From Vicia villosa (Eukaryota > Streptophyta > Magnoliopsida > Fabales > Fabaceae): 64,000 nt of DNA. The DNA is taken from positions 117,232,514 to 117,296,513 of the forward strand of contig NC_081183.1 in the NCBI RefSeq assembly GCF_029867415.1. Reading direction: 5' to 3'. Positions 1 through 11,700 of the stretch are shown here, piece after piece (position 1 is the stretch's first letter; each line of letters starts with the position of its first letter). The position numbers and the translations under genes were made by a program. Below the pieces are notes generated by a model. It worked only from the letters and a program-made list of their open reading frames with translations. It was not told the origin of the DNA and made no database searches.

Positions 1-1860
1 GAACCATCTCTCAAGCGGCTGAGGCATTAAGGGAGAAGGTAACCAGCAAGATCCCTTCTTTAAAAATACATGGTTACGCGAAAGACAAATATCTCTTCGC
101 ACTTCATTTTGCAAAACTTAAATTTCCTCCTTTCTCACTAGCCCTTTGGCTTTGGCATTTCGACCGCCAATCCTGGATTGGTAATATTGTCCTTTGTCGG
201 ATGTCCATAATGCTTATAAGAAAAAGGCCGCTAGAGTTGAATCGACGAAGTACAGCTTGGACAATTATCCAGGTGCCTTGCATATTTCCCCTCAATATGT
301 GAGGACGCTCACTGCCATTCCCAATGGTAACAGCTTCTTGAAAAGCTTCTTTCACTTTCTTTGACTTTTCGTGTTACTAATTTAGCCATTTCTTTAGCCA
401 TTCCTCTTGCAGTTGGCAAAGACAACCCTCCCTCCAAGTATGATAAAGTAGCTACTTCTAAGGCAAAGGTATGTCTTCGACCTTGCAGATTTTTGTCTTC
501 ACGTTTTTGCCTTGTTTTGACACTTCTTTTGCAGCCAAAAACTAACACCCCTAGCTCTGATGATGATGAACCTATCTCGACTGCTATAAAGGTTCGATTT
601 GCGGCTTGTTTCATGTCTGGCTATGTATTTGGTTTTTATTCTCTGCCTCTAATTCTGAGTGCCTGTCTTTGTGCCAGAGTCGAAAACATTTTGTGGCTTC
701 GACCGCTCCGTCTCCCCAATCCAAATCGTCCAAGAAGGACAAAATGCACGCTTCTGAAGGGCCGAAACTAATTTTCTCTGACCTGACTTTCTGTGTCAAA
801 TTATAATTTTGTCTTTGCATAACCTAATCTTTTTCCAGCCATTTCAGGATGCTAAGACCCTTCACCGATACCTCCGCTCCACACATAAAAGAAAGCAAGA
901 GTCTTCTGCTGAAGGTGGGGCGGTCAAAAAACAAAAACCAAAACCTAAGTCCCCCTAGTCTCAAGGAGCTACGCTGCTTGTCGAATCGGGTGAGGAATCA
1001 GAAGAAACTTATTCGTCATTGGTTCTGAAATGGAAGAGTAAGATTTTTGTTCGAAATAACTCCATTTCAGCTTTGTTTGGTACTAACTTTCAATTTCATA
1101 CGTAGCTTCGACAACTCTCTCTCCCAAAGCTCCAACAAAACAACTAGATTCTTCCATGGCTATAGCAGCCTCGAAAGGGGATGGGGCGCAATGGACCTTC
1201 GACCCAGCGTTTCAGGTGCGAACTAAACCACGATGGGTCTGTGACTTTAGTTAAGATTAAAATTGCTTATGAAATCTTTACTGTTCAATACAGGCTGACC
1301 CCTCCAATCCACAAGGTGATGCTGTCGGTGTGGCTGAATACACTCCTCCTCTAGTGACGCTTCTTCTCAAGAGGAACCTGCTTCAGCCGCTGGTGAGTTA
1401 ATCGACTTAACTATCACGACTATTCAAAGTGATTCTGACTATGTCACTAGTCCTGCTACAGGCTATGCTTTTTATTCGACTAGCTCTAACTCTAGTCTTT
1501 CAGATCGCTCACCGACTCTGGGGGCTGCTGAAGGCAATATTGACCTTGTCGAAACTGCTCCTCCCCAACCTGGTGGCGTGCAAGGTGATCTTCTGGCTAC
1601 CGAATCTACTCCTTTGACCATTGCTGACATTCCTCATGACGACGAATCTACACTCATCTTTCTAGCTACCACTAAGAAGGTTTCTTCGCCTCCGTCGACA
1701 GTTGATAACCATGCTGATCAATCAACAGAGAAAAACTTGGCCTCGACAACTTTCATTGAAGATAACGTTCAGCCTTCTCCGATGGATATTGATATTGACT
1801 CTGCAACTTGGCATCGACAGCTTTCATTGAAGATAACCATGTCGAGACCATCTTACCACA
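1..1860 (+). pseudogene. Decayed multi-exon plant-mobile-domain-like gene relic (C-terminal part)
   Basis: Short open segments are joined by convincing GT...AG junctions, for example ...GCAAAG|GTATG at about 468 and ...TTTTGCAG|CCAAAA at about 535. Read together they give a hydrophilic, Ser/Thr/Lys/Pro-rich tail with blocks such as SPQSKSSKKDK and KKQKPKPKSP, ended by a TAG near 958. More exon-like pieces follow at about 1105-1218, 1293-1393 and 1461-1860. The style (low-complexity basic tail, many small exons) resembles the C-terminal half of legume plant-mobile-domain (PMD, aminotransferase-like) genes often carried by transposons, but the conserved PMD core is not visible because the window starts inside the gene. 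Frames are broken several times, and the copia sequence from about 1862 interrupts it. Identification is an inference from composition and architecture. Confidence 0.35.
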
Positions 1861-1861
1861 T

Positions 1862-3422
1862 CATAGGTTCTGGAACTTCTTCACATGGGTTTAATGGGCC
1901 CTATGCAAGTTGAAAGTCTTGGTAGAAAGAAATATGCTTATATAGTTGTAAATGACTACTCCAGATACACTTGGGTAACCTTCATCAGAGAAAAATCAGA
2001 AGTCTTTGATGTTTTCAAAGACCTATGCCAAAGACTTCAAAGAGAAAAGGAGAGCAATGTCATTAGAATCATAAGTGATCATGGGAAGGAATTTGAGAAC
2101 AAATTTTCTAAATTCTGCTCATATGAAGGAATCAACCATGAGTTCTCTTCTCCCACTACCCCTCAAAAAAATGGGATTGTTGAACGTAAGAACAAAACTC
2201 TTCAGAAATCTACTAAAGCTATGATTCATGCAAAGAAATTACCCTATCATTTTTAGGCTGAAGCTATGAATATTGCTTGCTATATTCATAACAGGGTCAC
2301 ACTGAGAAAAGGGACTTCAACTACTTTGTATGAAGTTTGGAAGTAAGTGCTACATTCTGGCTGATCGTAATCAAAGAAGGAAATTGGATCCTAAGAGTGA
2401 TGAGGGAATATTTATGGGCTACTCCATAAACAACAAAGCCTATAGAGTCTTTAACTCCAGGACTAGAGTAATGATGGAATCCATAAATGTTGTCATTGAT
2501 GATAAAGGGTGGAATGCTGAAGATGATGTCCTAGAGGATGTTGAAACATCGATCAATGAAACATTAACAGAATTTACTGACCGAAGTATTAACCCTATCC
2601 AGTCTGATAGAGCTGTTGATCCTATCCAATCTGACAGAAATTCTGACCCTATTCATGTTCAAGAGGAACCAAAGACAGATCAAGCCAACAAGGGGCCTTC
2701 CATCAGAATTCAAAATGATCATCCTAAAGAACTTATTATAGGAAATCCTAATCAAAGAGTCACCATTTGATCAAGGGGAATCATATCAAATTCTTGTCTT
2801 GTCTCTAAAATTGAACCCAAGAATGTCAAAGAAGCCTTGACTGATGAGTTTTGGATCAATGCCATGCAAGAAGAGCTAAAACAATTCAAAAGGAACGAAG
2901 TCTAGGATCTGGTCCCACGACCTGAAGGTACAAATATTATTAGAACTAAATGGGTGTACAAGAATAAGTCTGATGAAAAAAGTGTCATTATCATAAATAA
3001 AGCAAGATTGGTTCCTCAAGGGTACACTCAAATTGAAGGAATTGACTTTGATAAAACTTTTTCTCCCGTTGCTAGACTTGAATCAATCAAATTACTCTCA
3101 GGAGTAGCTTGCATTCTTAAGTTTAATTTGTTTCAAATGGACGTAAAGAGTGCTTTCCTTTACGGTTATCTGAATGAGGAAGTTTATGTGGAGCAGCCTA
3201 AAGGAATCGTTGATCCTAGTTTTCCTAACCATGTGTATAAGTTGAAGAAAGCTCTGTACGAGTTGGAACATGCTCCTAAAGCATGGTATGAAAGATTAAC
3301 AGAGTTCCTTTGTGGAAATGGATACAGGAAATGTGGTATTGATAAAACTCTCTTTGTTAAAGAAGTAAAAGGAAACATCATGATTGCTCAAATTTATGTT
3401 GATGACATTATATTTACTGGTT
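1862..3422 (+). pseudogene. Ty1/copia (SIRE/Maximus-like) polyprotein fragment: integrase + reverse transcriptase
   Basis: Three consecutive frames carry a broken copia pol. At 1885-2256 is the integrase core (VVNDYSRYTWVTFI, then a D-containing SDHGKEFENKF and the ERKNKTLQ block). At 2330-2770 is the integrase C-terminus with FGSKCYILADR and the low-complexity linker of this lineage. At 2954-3424 is reverse transcriptase with ARLVPQGYTQ, FSPVARLESI, QMDVKSAFLYG and the catalytic YVDDI box. Stops at 2256 (where Trp is expected), at 2768 and within VxDLVP at about 2905 inactivate it, and a short deletion at about 2329 removes the usual linker before FGSKCY. Gag, protease and RNase H are missing; RT stops just after YVDDIIFTG and runs straight into LTR-like sequence. 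The family call rests on known copia motifs; the SIRE/Maximus assignment rests on motif wording and the adjacent LTR. Confidence 0.9.
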
Positions 3423-4265
3423 GATTGTGTTTATGCAGGTTGCATATATGTGTGGAGCTAATACAGGTTTTGTAAGGAATGTCATGATCGATGTCATGAC
3501 ATCCATGTGTGACAGCAGGAGCTGTTATTGTTTATGTAGTGTGTTTCCTGATTTATCCTTTTTATCAGTTTAGGAAACTTTTTATTGAGTGTTGCATATT
3601 TCGTCTAGAAGATCCTATTGACAGCACATTGTGTAACAGACAGTTGGCGTGTGAATTAGGTTAACTCTGTTAACCCTAATGTGTTTCTAAAAAGCCCAAG
3701 GCCCAAGACTGCTTATAAAAAGACCTGCAATCCTAATTTGGAATGCAGACAGAAGATTATAATTGTGAAGAACGGCTATTCTGTAACTGTCTATTGTGAT
3801 CCACGCTATTATCTTTGATGATTGCGTTGGAATTAGTATGTGTTTTAGTTGTGTCACTCTAAGCTTTTAAGCACGAGTGTGTGTCTCTTGATTGAAGCTT
3901 TTAAGCAGATCAAGGTGTGTTTTTGAAGAGTGTCTTCTATCTGTAATTGTTTATTGTGTTTGTGTATCACTGCTGTGATTGAGGGGGAGTGGAATGGAGA
4001 TATTCCATATCTAGGTAGAACCTAGGTAGAAGGGTCATTGGGTAGTGATTAAGTGAGGAGTTGTAAACTGGGAGTTTAGCTCTGAATTGATACTGCTAAT
4101 AGTGGACTTCATCCCTGGCTTGGTAACCCCCAAAGTAGGTTGTTTGAACTGGACTGGGTAAACAATTTTGTGTGTTTTTTACTGTTTTATGCTGTTTACT
4201 ATTATTGTCTGTGCTGTGTAATTGTGGATGTCATAACATCCAGTTTGACATCGAGCGTGTGTTAC
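3423..4265 (+). mobile_element. SIRE/Maximus-like copia LTR next to the RT fragment
   Basis: Non-coding sequence with LTR character. A TATA box (CTTATAAAAAG, about 3712-3722) is followed by a transcribed-leader-like stretch. A block at about 4010-4110 (GGTAGAA...GGGTAG...TTAAGTGAG...GAATTGATACTGCTAATAGTG) recurs at about 15480-15595 in a second LTR. Short palindromes (GATGTCATGACATC at about 3491; GGATGTCATAACATCC at about 4226) sit near both sides. The exact ends are not resolved because the polyprotein is joined to it by a deletion and no target duplication is visible. Confidence 0.6.
3711..3722 (+). promoter_or_regulatory. TATA box of the copia LTR
   Basis: GCTTATAAAAAG lies in the middle of the LTR-like segment, before the inferred R region. 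The position and match are typical of a retrotransposon promoter; activity is not shown. Confidence 0.5.
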
Positions 4266-4469
4266 TAGAATTTTCACCAATGAACCTAAAGTGTTGTTAA
4301 AGTTAATTTTTGTTTTTATTCAATAAGGCAACTTATAACCAATATGAATTGTTTTATTATTTGAATAATCCAAAAGTATTAGTAAAGTGATAAGGCGACA
4401 ATCTTTTTCCTTACAAGAGCATGGCTATTAATAAGACACCATATTTACTGAATTTATTATGCCATATGA

Positions 4470-4765
4470 GGTATTATTGCACCCTCTTGGGCATCATTGT
4501 TCCCTCCAGCTATCTTAGCACCCTAAGAAATATCATTGCACCCTTTGGGATAACATTGCACCTTTATGGATATCATTGAACCCTTCAGGGTATCATTTTA
4601 ACCTTCTGGTTATCATATCACCTTATAGAGTGTCGTTGTGTTCCTTTGGGGTATCATTGCACCTTAAGGTTTATCATTGCGCTCTTATGGGTATCATTGT
4701 GCCAATCAGATACATTGTGATCTTCTAGGTATCATAGTTCCATTTGAGGTATTATTTTTCCTAAA
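4470..4765. repeat. Degenerate 20-bp minisatellite (about 15 copies)
   Basis: The word TATCATTG or close variants begins at 4471, 4491, 4511, 4531, 4551, 4571, 4591, 4611, 4631, 4652, 4672, 4692, 4711 and 4729. This is an almost strict 20-bp period with a consensus near TATCATTGCACCCTTTNGGG. Copies differ at several positions but the phase is kept. Confidence 0.85.
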
Positions 4766-4879
4766 GGTTTTGTTAATATCCATTTCAAACTCTTGAACGA
4801 ATAATGAAGAGACTAAACCTACTAACACTTGGCGAAATACAATGACATAAAAACAAAGGATATAAAAGATTAAAGGCGA

Positions 4880-5400
4880 CATTCGAACAAGAAAAGATCT
4901 TCATTAATTCCTAGACAGTTGAGGCTCCTCCTAAAGTCCTCTAGTTTTTTCCTCTTCTTCCACCGCTTCCAACATTTTCCCTTCTATCACCACCTTATAA
5001 AGGCCTAGCTTGCCCAAATTAATATTTGGATACAAGAATTGCACATGCTCTTTAGCTTTTTAAAACCCTTGATCCCTATCAAGGGTGATATCCATTTGAG
5101 ATTCCTATAAATCAACTTCTAAGTTACTCTTAAAAATGGCGTCACATGCATCCACGTCTTTCAACTTCCTCCCCATCCCCTTAAACTTATCGCTTCCTCC
5201 TTTCGATAATTGAGATCATCATGTTTCTCCTTTTCTAACTTCTCCATAGCATATTATGCATAAGATTACTTCTTCTTGATATACGACATACTATTTCTTG
5301 TTGACATAAATAGAGCTTCCAGTTGTCTAGAACTCGCTTGTAGCTTTTGAAGTTTATATTTTAAACCTTCTTCACTTTCCTACAGCGAGAAGAACTAAAA
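4880..5400 (-). pseudogene. Decayed retroelement-type coding relic (coiled-coil-like)
   Basis: Read on the minus strand, the segment gives Lys/Glu-rich, coiled-coil-like stretches (EKLEKEKHDDLNYRKEEA; LYPNINLGKLGLYKVVIEGK, then an acidic run) separated by stops and frame changes. The tail resembles the end of proteins carried by plant retroelements or PMD transposons, but no diagnostic domain is left. The flanks at 4266-4470 and 5401-5510 show nothing recognisable. Confidence 0.25.
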
Positions 5401-5510
5401 AACCATAGTTTATTCAAATAGTGCACTCCTTATCGAGTAGGTTATCATCATCCAAATCATATGTCGTGAAACCATATTATGCATCCTTTAAGTGTTTTCC
5501 GGTAGTGTCA

Positions 5511-5515
5511 TACCC
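5511..5515. repeat. Target-site duplication GGTAG, left copy (outer solo LTR)
   Basis: GGTAG directly precedes TGTCATACCCC and is repeated exactly at 13420-13424 after the matching LTR end ATTACA. Confidence 0.9.
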
Positions 5516-6686
5516 CAAAATTTTCCCATCTCATTTCAACTTTCAAACTCATACCAAAGTTCAAGACTCAAGGACATACTCTCCTAAACAATGACCTCCT
5601 GAGCTAGGGCTTTGATTTCTCTAAAGAAAATGAATGAATCAATATCTCCAATGGATTTCATATGGCTCATGATGTTTCAAACTATCTCTATGGCAAAGTA
5701 CAAGCTTCAATTCCAAGAATTGCTCAGTCAATTGTTCAGAAAGTTAACAGTCGACTAGTTTGACCTAAAAGTCAACTGTGGTCAAAGTACAGTCAAAATC
5801 CCAGATTTTTTGTCAACACCCTTATTTTGAAGCATCATTCATCATTTGATCAAGGGTTGATCATGATTCATCAAGGAAAGTTCAGAAATTAACAAAACCT
5901 AAAGTTTCTAAATTAGGGTTTTTTGACCCAAAGTCAACTGAACTTTGACCAGCCATAACTTTCACATGGAACATCAGAAATTTCCCATCCAAACCTCAAT
6001 TTGAAGGAAATTGAATTCTCTACAAATTTTTCTCTCACATGCCAAGTATAAAAATGCTTCATTTGATAGATATGGATCAAAACATTACAGGTTCTTTTTG
6101 AAAGTCAACCAAAAGCAGTTTTTTTATCAAAGCCCATATCATCAAGATAAAATCCTCAAATGGAAAAAAGCTTCCGAAGTGGCTTGTAGAGGACATCTTG
6201 AGATTTCGAAAAAGTCCTAGAACTCCTCCATATATTAAAAATTGAGGGAGATATGCCTTGTCAAAGTTTGACCATTTTAAAGAAAAAAATGTGAAATAAA
6301 AGGCTCCAAAGTGAATCTTTTTGCAAAGTAACCCAACCTTTTTTGGCCCAAGCTTGATCCTCAAGTTATCCAAGATCCAAAATTCAATGGCCACGAAATT
6401 ATATGATTTATTTAATTTTATATGAATTTTTATTCATTTAAAAAGTAATGAAAATGATTGAAATCAAGGAGAAAAATCAAAGATATGATTGGGGATTCAT
6501 TCATAACCAATTCCAATCATCAATTATACCCCATATCCAATATAATTTTGTGCAAGGAAAGATTGGTTGAAAAAAAGATTGAAATTGACTAATTTTAGAA
6601 ACATTAAAAATCATATTGAAATCAAATTTCAAATGATTGATTTAAAGAGATTTTGTTCAATCTTCTTAACCTAATTTGATCTCCCA

Positions 6687-6694
6687 TATATAAG
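6687..6694 (+). promoter_or_regulatory. TATA box in outer Ogre-type LTR
   Basis: TATATAAG, about 1.17 kb into the LTR, followed by a GC-richer leader; the equivalent position in the nested copy carries TATAAATAG. Confidence 0.45.
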
Positions 6695-7125
6695 CAAGCA
6701 TTGCAGACCCAAGAGCTCACGTTTTTGCAGCTGAAGGACCCCTAATCCGAGCATACAAGAATCAAAAAATTTCAAAGATTAATTTGAAGTTTGAGGTGGA
6801 TTCAAAGCGTTGCGAGTCCTCCAAACGATTCCCAGGAGTTTATTGAAGCTTTCTCAATCATCATTCTCAAGCCAAGCGTTCAGAATCGACTCCAAATCAC
6901 TCACGGTTTGCACCCTTTAATTTTTCTTCGATCTCTCCAATTCATGATGCATAAACATTATTTGAATTCATATTCTTGCTTGTGACGGTGTGTGGAGTGT
7001 TTCTGGATGTTTAATTTGTGGTTTGCAATCGTATACTGCGTTATGCCATTGTTAGGGTTTCGAAACCTTGTTTAGGGCTTTACGTTTAAGGTAAAATTAG
7101 AAGAAAACAAAGGTATTTTTGGACT

Positions 7126-7130
7126 CAGGG
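7126..7130. repeat. Target-site duplication CAGGG, left copy (nested solo LTR)
   Basis: CAGGG precedes TGTCATACCCC and is repeated at 10973-10977 after ATTACA. Confidence 0.9.
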
Positions 7131-8306
7131 TGTCATACCCCAAAATTTGCCCATCTCATTTCACCTTTCAAACTCATACCAAAGTTTAAGACTCAAAGGC
7201 ATACTCTCCTAAACAATGACCTCCTGAACTAGGGTTTTGATTTCTCTGAAGAAAAGGAATGAATCAAGATCTCCAATGGATTTCATATGGCTTATGATGT
7301 TTTAAACTATCTCTATGACAAAGTACAAGCTTCAATTCCAAGGATTGCCCAGTCAATTGCTCAAAAAGTCAACAGTCGACTAGTTTGACCTAAAAGTCAA
7401 CAGTGGTCAAAGTACAGTCAAAATTCCTGATTTTTTGTCAACATCCTTATTTTGAAGTATCATTCATCATTTGATCAAGGATTGATCATGATTCATCAAG
7501 GAAAGTTCAGAAATTAACAAAAACCTAAAGTTTCTAAATTAGGGTTTTTTTACTTAAGGTCAACTGAACTTTGACCAGCCATAACCTCCACATGGAATAT
7601 CAGAAATTTCCCATCCAAAGCTCATTTTGAAGTAAATTGAATTCTCTACAACTTTGTCTCTCACATGCCAAGGCTAGAAATGCTTCATTTGAGAGATATG
7701 GACCAAAACATTATAGGTCCTTTTTGAAAGTCAACCAAAAGCAGATTTTTGTCAAAGCCCATATCATCAAGATAAAATCCTCAAATGGAAAAAAGCTTCC
7801 AAAGTAGATTATAGAGGACATCTTGAGGTTTCCAAAAAGTCCTAGAACTCTTCCATATCTTAAAAATTGAGGGAGATATGCCTTGTCAAAGTTGGACAAT
7901 TTTAAAAGGAAAAATGTGAAATAAAAGGCTCCAAAATGAATCTTTTTGTAAAGATGCCCAACTTTTTATGGCCCATTCTTGTTCCTCAAGTAACCCAAGA
8001 GATCCTATCTGAATGCCACGAATTATTTGTGATTATTTGATTTTATGTGAATTTTTTATTCATTAAAAATCAATTTAATCAAGTAATTAAAAGGGAAAAT
8101 ACCAAGAGATTTGATTTCTTTTGCTTCCAATCAATTGCAATCATCAAGATACTCCAAATATAATGCAAATATCGTGACAACATAATTAGAGAGATTGGAT
8201 TGGAATTGGTCAATTTTAGAAATATTCACAAATCAATTTTTCTTCAAATTGCAATCATGAAGATTACAAAGATTCTCTCCAAAATTGCTAAACTAATTCC
8301 TTGTAT

Positions 8307-8315
8307 TATAAATAG
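8307..8315 (+). promoter_or_regulatory. TATA box in inner Ogre-type LTR
   Basis: TATAAATAG at a position equivalent to the TATATAAG box of the outer copy. Confidence 0.5.
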
Positions 8316-9152
8316 GTAACTTGTTCAGATGCAGAGAGGACGAAAAATTGAGAGGAGAAACCTAGGGTTCTAAGTGACAAAAACCTCAAAGTTTAGGGCA
8401 AATTTGGTTTGTCAAATGCAGTCTCTCTACTTCAATTTTAAGCGTTGAATCATACTGCTGGGGATTCCAGGATTCAATCCCAACCTGCCTCGAAGCCCAG
8501 AACATACAGAGGAAGCTCACACGAAATCACGGTTTGCATGGTTACTTTAAAATTCAAACTCATTATTCATGCAATTTTAACAAGATTCTTGTGTATATTT
8601 ATGCTTCTTTTGATGTTTGGAATATTTTGGAGTCATCGTTTCGAAGCTTGGACGTAGGAAGCCGTGGAAGCCATTGTTAGGGCATGGTTGCTACATGATC
8701 GCGTACTCATACCTACGAGAGGTTTCAAACCAAAAGGATCCTCCCATTGAGTTCGTAAGGGTCTGTTTAGGTGAACTGAACGCTTGGTTTTTGATCTTAA
8801 CGTTGTTTTCTTTAGTTTGGTGATTTGCAGGTCTGCTACAGTCTTTTTCGTAGCAAAATCGAACCAGGTTCGTAGCTAATTAAAAGGGGAATTTGGATGA
8901 AGAAGATGATGGAAGAAGACGGCCTATGTGGCTTGATATCAGTGGCCAGTCAGCGTTTTCAATTCTCACTCCACGCATGGTTTCTCCCCATTGGACAATC
9001 AAAAGGTCCACCTTGCTTTCTCTTCGCGCGATTAGCTGGGTTGAACGGAAGGGGCCCACGCGTGCTGCATTTTGACTTGTGGCATTAATGGTTGTTTTAC
9101 ATATATTGTTTATAGGAGTGATTAAAAGACAACGAGACCAACACAGCAGCCT

Positions 9153-9213
9153 TGGCAAGTGAAGTATGAGCATAGCTTTGGAGTCCTGGGTTCGATCCCC
9201 ATGCGCTCCAGTT
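9153..9213 (+). other. tRNA-like (Pol III B-box) segment inside inner LTR
   Basis: GGTTCGATCCC at 9189-9199 matches the Pol III B box (GGTTCGANNCC) exactly. A weak A-box-like TGGCAAGTGAAG lies at 9153. The acceptor and D arms do not fold as a tRNA, so this is a tRNA-derived relic. A related segment sits at the same place in the LTR at 46209-46285. Confidence 0.45.
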
Positions 9214-10972
9214 TAATTTTTACAAAGAGTTTTCAAAAGATCCCATGCGTCGCCCATGCATGCATACTGTGCTCCCTCGATTGCTCACCATCAGATCTCT
9301 CCATCGATCAAGATTTAAGGGCCACACAATCTGCAGACCACCATGGACCATCCTTAAGTAGCCACACCAAATTAAAAGCTAAGTTCCTTTTTGTTTTTCT
9401 TTCTTTCTTATTTGTTTTTTTAATTATTTTAAAATTGTTTTTTTTACTAAAACTAAAAGCCATTTAAGTTTATAATTTAGTGTTTTATATATAAAATTTC
9501 ATAATTTTTTTAATTATTATTATTATTAAATTTGTTTTAATTAATTAAATATAGTTTTTAGGTTAAATGACTAGATAATTAATTTAAAATTAGTTTAAAT
9601 AAATAAGTTTGATGATTAATTAATTTAGTTAAGTATTAAATTATTTTAATCAGGATTAGCCAATTTTAAAATTAATTAGGTTAGAAACCAATAATTAATT
9701 TTTAGGTTTGTTAGCCTCGATTAACCCTAAAAAGTTTCATTACTGGTAGGTGTTGCCCATTAACCCTGGTCTAGGTTTTTACCTGCTTTTTTTATTAACC
9801 CTGGTTAACTTTTGTCCCATTCGGGGTTTGCCTTTTGCCTTGCCTGTTTATTTGTTTGCCTAAATTATTACAATTTTAATTTTTGATATGTTACATTACA
9901 ATTGTTGAGATCTTTAATGCACTAATTCTTCTCTTCTTCATTCTCAATTTTCAAGGTTGGCCAGGAATCAATGAAGGCTCAAGCCATCTGGACATTTTAA
10001 ATTCTTTTATTTTATCTTGCCCTTATTATTTTTTCTGTTTTGCTTTCCCCTTTCCCGCAGGTGTTTATTATAATAGCGTAGGACTATTAAACTGTTTTAT
10101 CTTTCTGCCATGGTTAGTAATCTTGCCTTAAATTGAATTAGAATAACTAATTATAAGATAAATACCACTGAATTGAACCACCTGATTGTACCACACACAC
10201 ACTTTTGGGTAACCCCTCTTATCGCCTGTTGCCTTATTACTGTTGCCTTAATTTGTGAAAATAGTCAAGTCCCTCGATTCCGAGGATACCTAAAGCAAAT
10301 GTTGCCCTCAGTTCATTCATCATCAAGTTTGTCCCTTGACGTTGCCTCGGTAAGTGATGATTTGTCCCCATTGCTAAGGTATCCTCGCATGATGCCTAAA
10401 AAGATTAATGACTATTTTATCCTTCCCTTAGACTACCTGCCCTCTTTATGGCAGGGCCAGTCTTATGGCGAACGATAATCTCGATGACCCTTTTCAAATC
10501 CAACGAAAGGACTACCTACCCTCTTTATGGTATGGATAACCCTTTCCCATTAAAGTCTAAAAGAACAATTTTTCTAAACTTAAGGGTAATTGCTTTTTAA
10601 TTGCTTGCTCTTTTTCAAATTCAAATCAAAATATTTTCCCACTTCTTTTCAAAATCAAATTCAAAAAGACTACGCATATTTACAAGCTAAAGTTCTTATT
10701 CAAAATTTTATTCACACATTACTTTTCAAACAATTCAAACATTTTGAAAACAAATGAGCTAAGCAATTAAGAGCCCATGGATAACCATGGATACAAAGGG
10801 TGCTTTAAACCTTCCCTTTGTATAACTTACCCCCCGAACTCAAAGTCTTTTAAAAGGTTTTTTTCTATTCTTTTAGCCTTTCTATAAATTGGATAAAATA
10901 AAAGTCGGTGGCAACTCTTGCTCACCGGAACATTGTTTGCTTAAATATTTAAAGTCAGTTCACCGTATTACA

Positions 10973-10977
10973 CAGGG
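10973..10977. repeat. Target-site duplication CAGGG, right copy
   Basis: Exact repeat of 7126-7130 flanking the inner solo LTR. Confidence 0.9.
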
Positions 10978-11329
10978 CATCTGGACGATCGTGTCCATGT
11001 AGTCGCGAAACATTTTTGTGTTATTTTGTGGTTTTCACAGGTGTAATAGAGGAAAGCTTTTACAGCTAACATGAAAAAGGCGCTGTAAAAGATGAGTTGC
11101 AGGTGGTCACCTGAAAAAGATGACTGCATGTCATCATCCTATTGGTTGGGAAAGGGCGGGCGCGGAATTTATAAAAAGGGGATCTGATGCGTCGCGTCCG
11201 TGAGTGCATGGCGTGTTCTCGCCTTCTCAACCATTTGATTATCACCTCTGAAGATCCAACGCATCAAAAGCTGCAGGTGCATCATGATCCCTCAGCCATG
11301 AGCCACACCAGATTGGACGCCAGGTTTTT

Positions 11330-11700
11330 TTATAATTTTTTGGGTTAATACATATTCACCCCCCTGCCATTAGGGCGACATTCGGTTTTGTCCCCCTGAA
11401 GTTTTTTTTTTTGTAATCCGTCCCCTATAAAACAAAGATTCTGTTTTTCTGCGCCCCCTATCCCTTGTTTGGCTGACTATGCATGAGAATCTGGTTGACT
11501 GGACATTGGATTTCTTTGTTTGGCTGACTTGACTTGCATAGTTATTGTATACATGTTTAATAAGGAAAAAAAACATATAAATTTTTTGGCAACTATAGGA
11601 TTCGAACCTGGTACTAATAAGTAACCAAGTAAATCAGGCACCAACTGAACTATTTCGGTTTTGTTGATTTTTATTGTTTCAAACTCAATATATTAAAAAA
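11330..11700 (-). other. tRNA-like segment and foreign-looking insert in outer LTR
   Basis: The sequence after the conserved LTR block changes to an insertion-like stretch (GGGTTAATACATATTCACCC... onward). On the minus strand it carries a perfect A box TAGTTCAGTTGG (11652-11641) and, 32 nt on, a perfect B box GGTTCGAATCC (11608-11598). The stems beyond the boxes do not pair well, so it is a tRNA-derived or SINE-like relic rather than a working tRNA gene. Confidence 0.45.

Larger units (their letters stand above)
7131..10972 (+). mobile_element. Ogre-type solo LTR (inner, 3,842 bp) nested in the outer LTR
   Basis: The LTR starts TGTCATACCCCAAAATTTGCC and ends ...CACCGTATTACA, with the 5-bp duplication CAGGG on both sides. 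Its first 1.2 kb aligns along its length with 5516-6720 of the host LTR (for example the AACAATGACCTCCTGA and AAGTCAACAGTCGACTAG segments), and its last 1.3 kb aligns with 12080-13419. The LTR promoter TATAAATAG is at 8307. The interior 9360-10170 is strongly AT-rich, and 10173-10920 holds the conserved pre-terminal block. No coding sequence, PBS or polypurine tract is inside, so this is a solo LTR. Confidence 0.9.

Noticed and set aside
7711..7899. 62-codon minus frame also present at 6077-6394
   Set aside because: A shadow frame of homologous LTR sequence; no domain and not conserved in the third LTR copy.
9153..9213. True tRNA gene
   Set aside because: The B box is perfect but acceptor and D stems do not pair; the same holds at 46209-46285 and 11598-11652.
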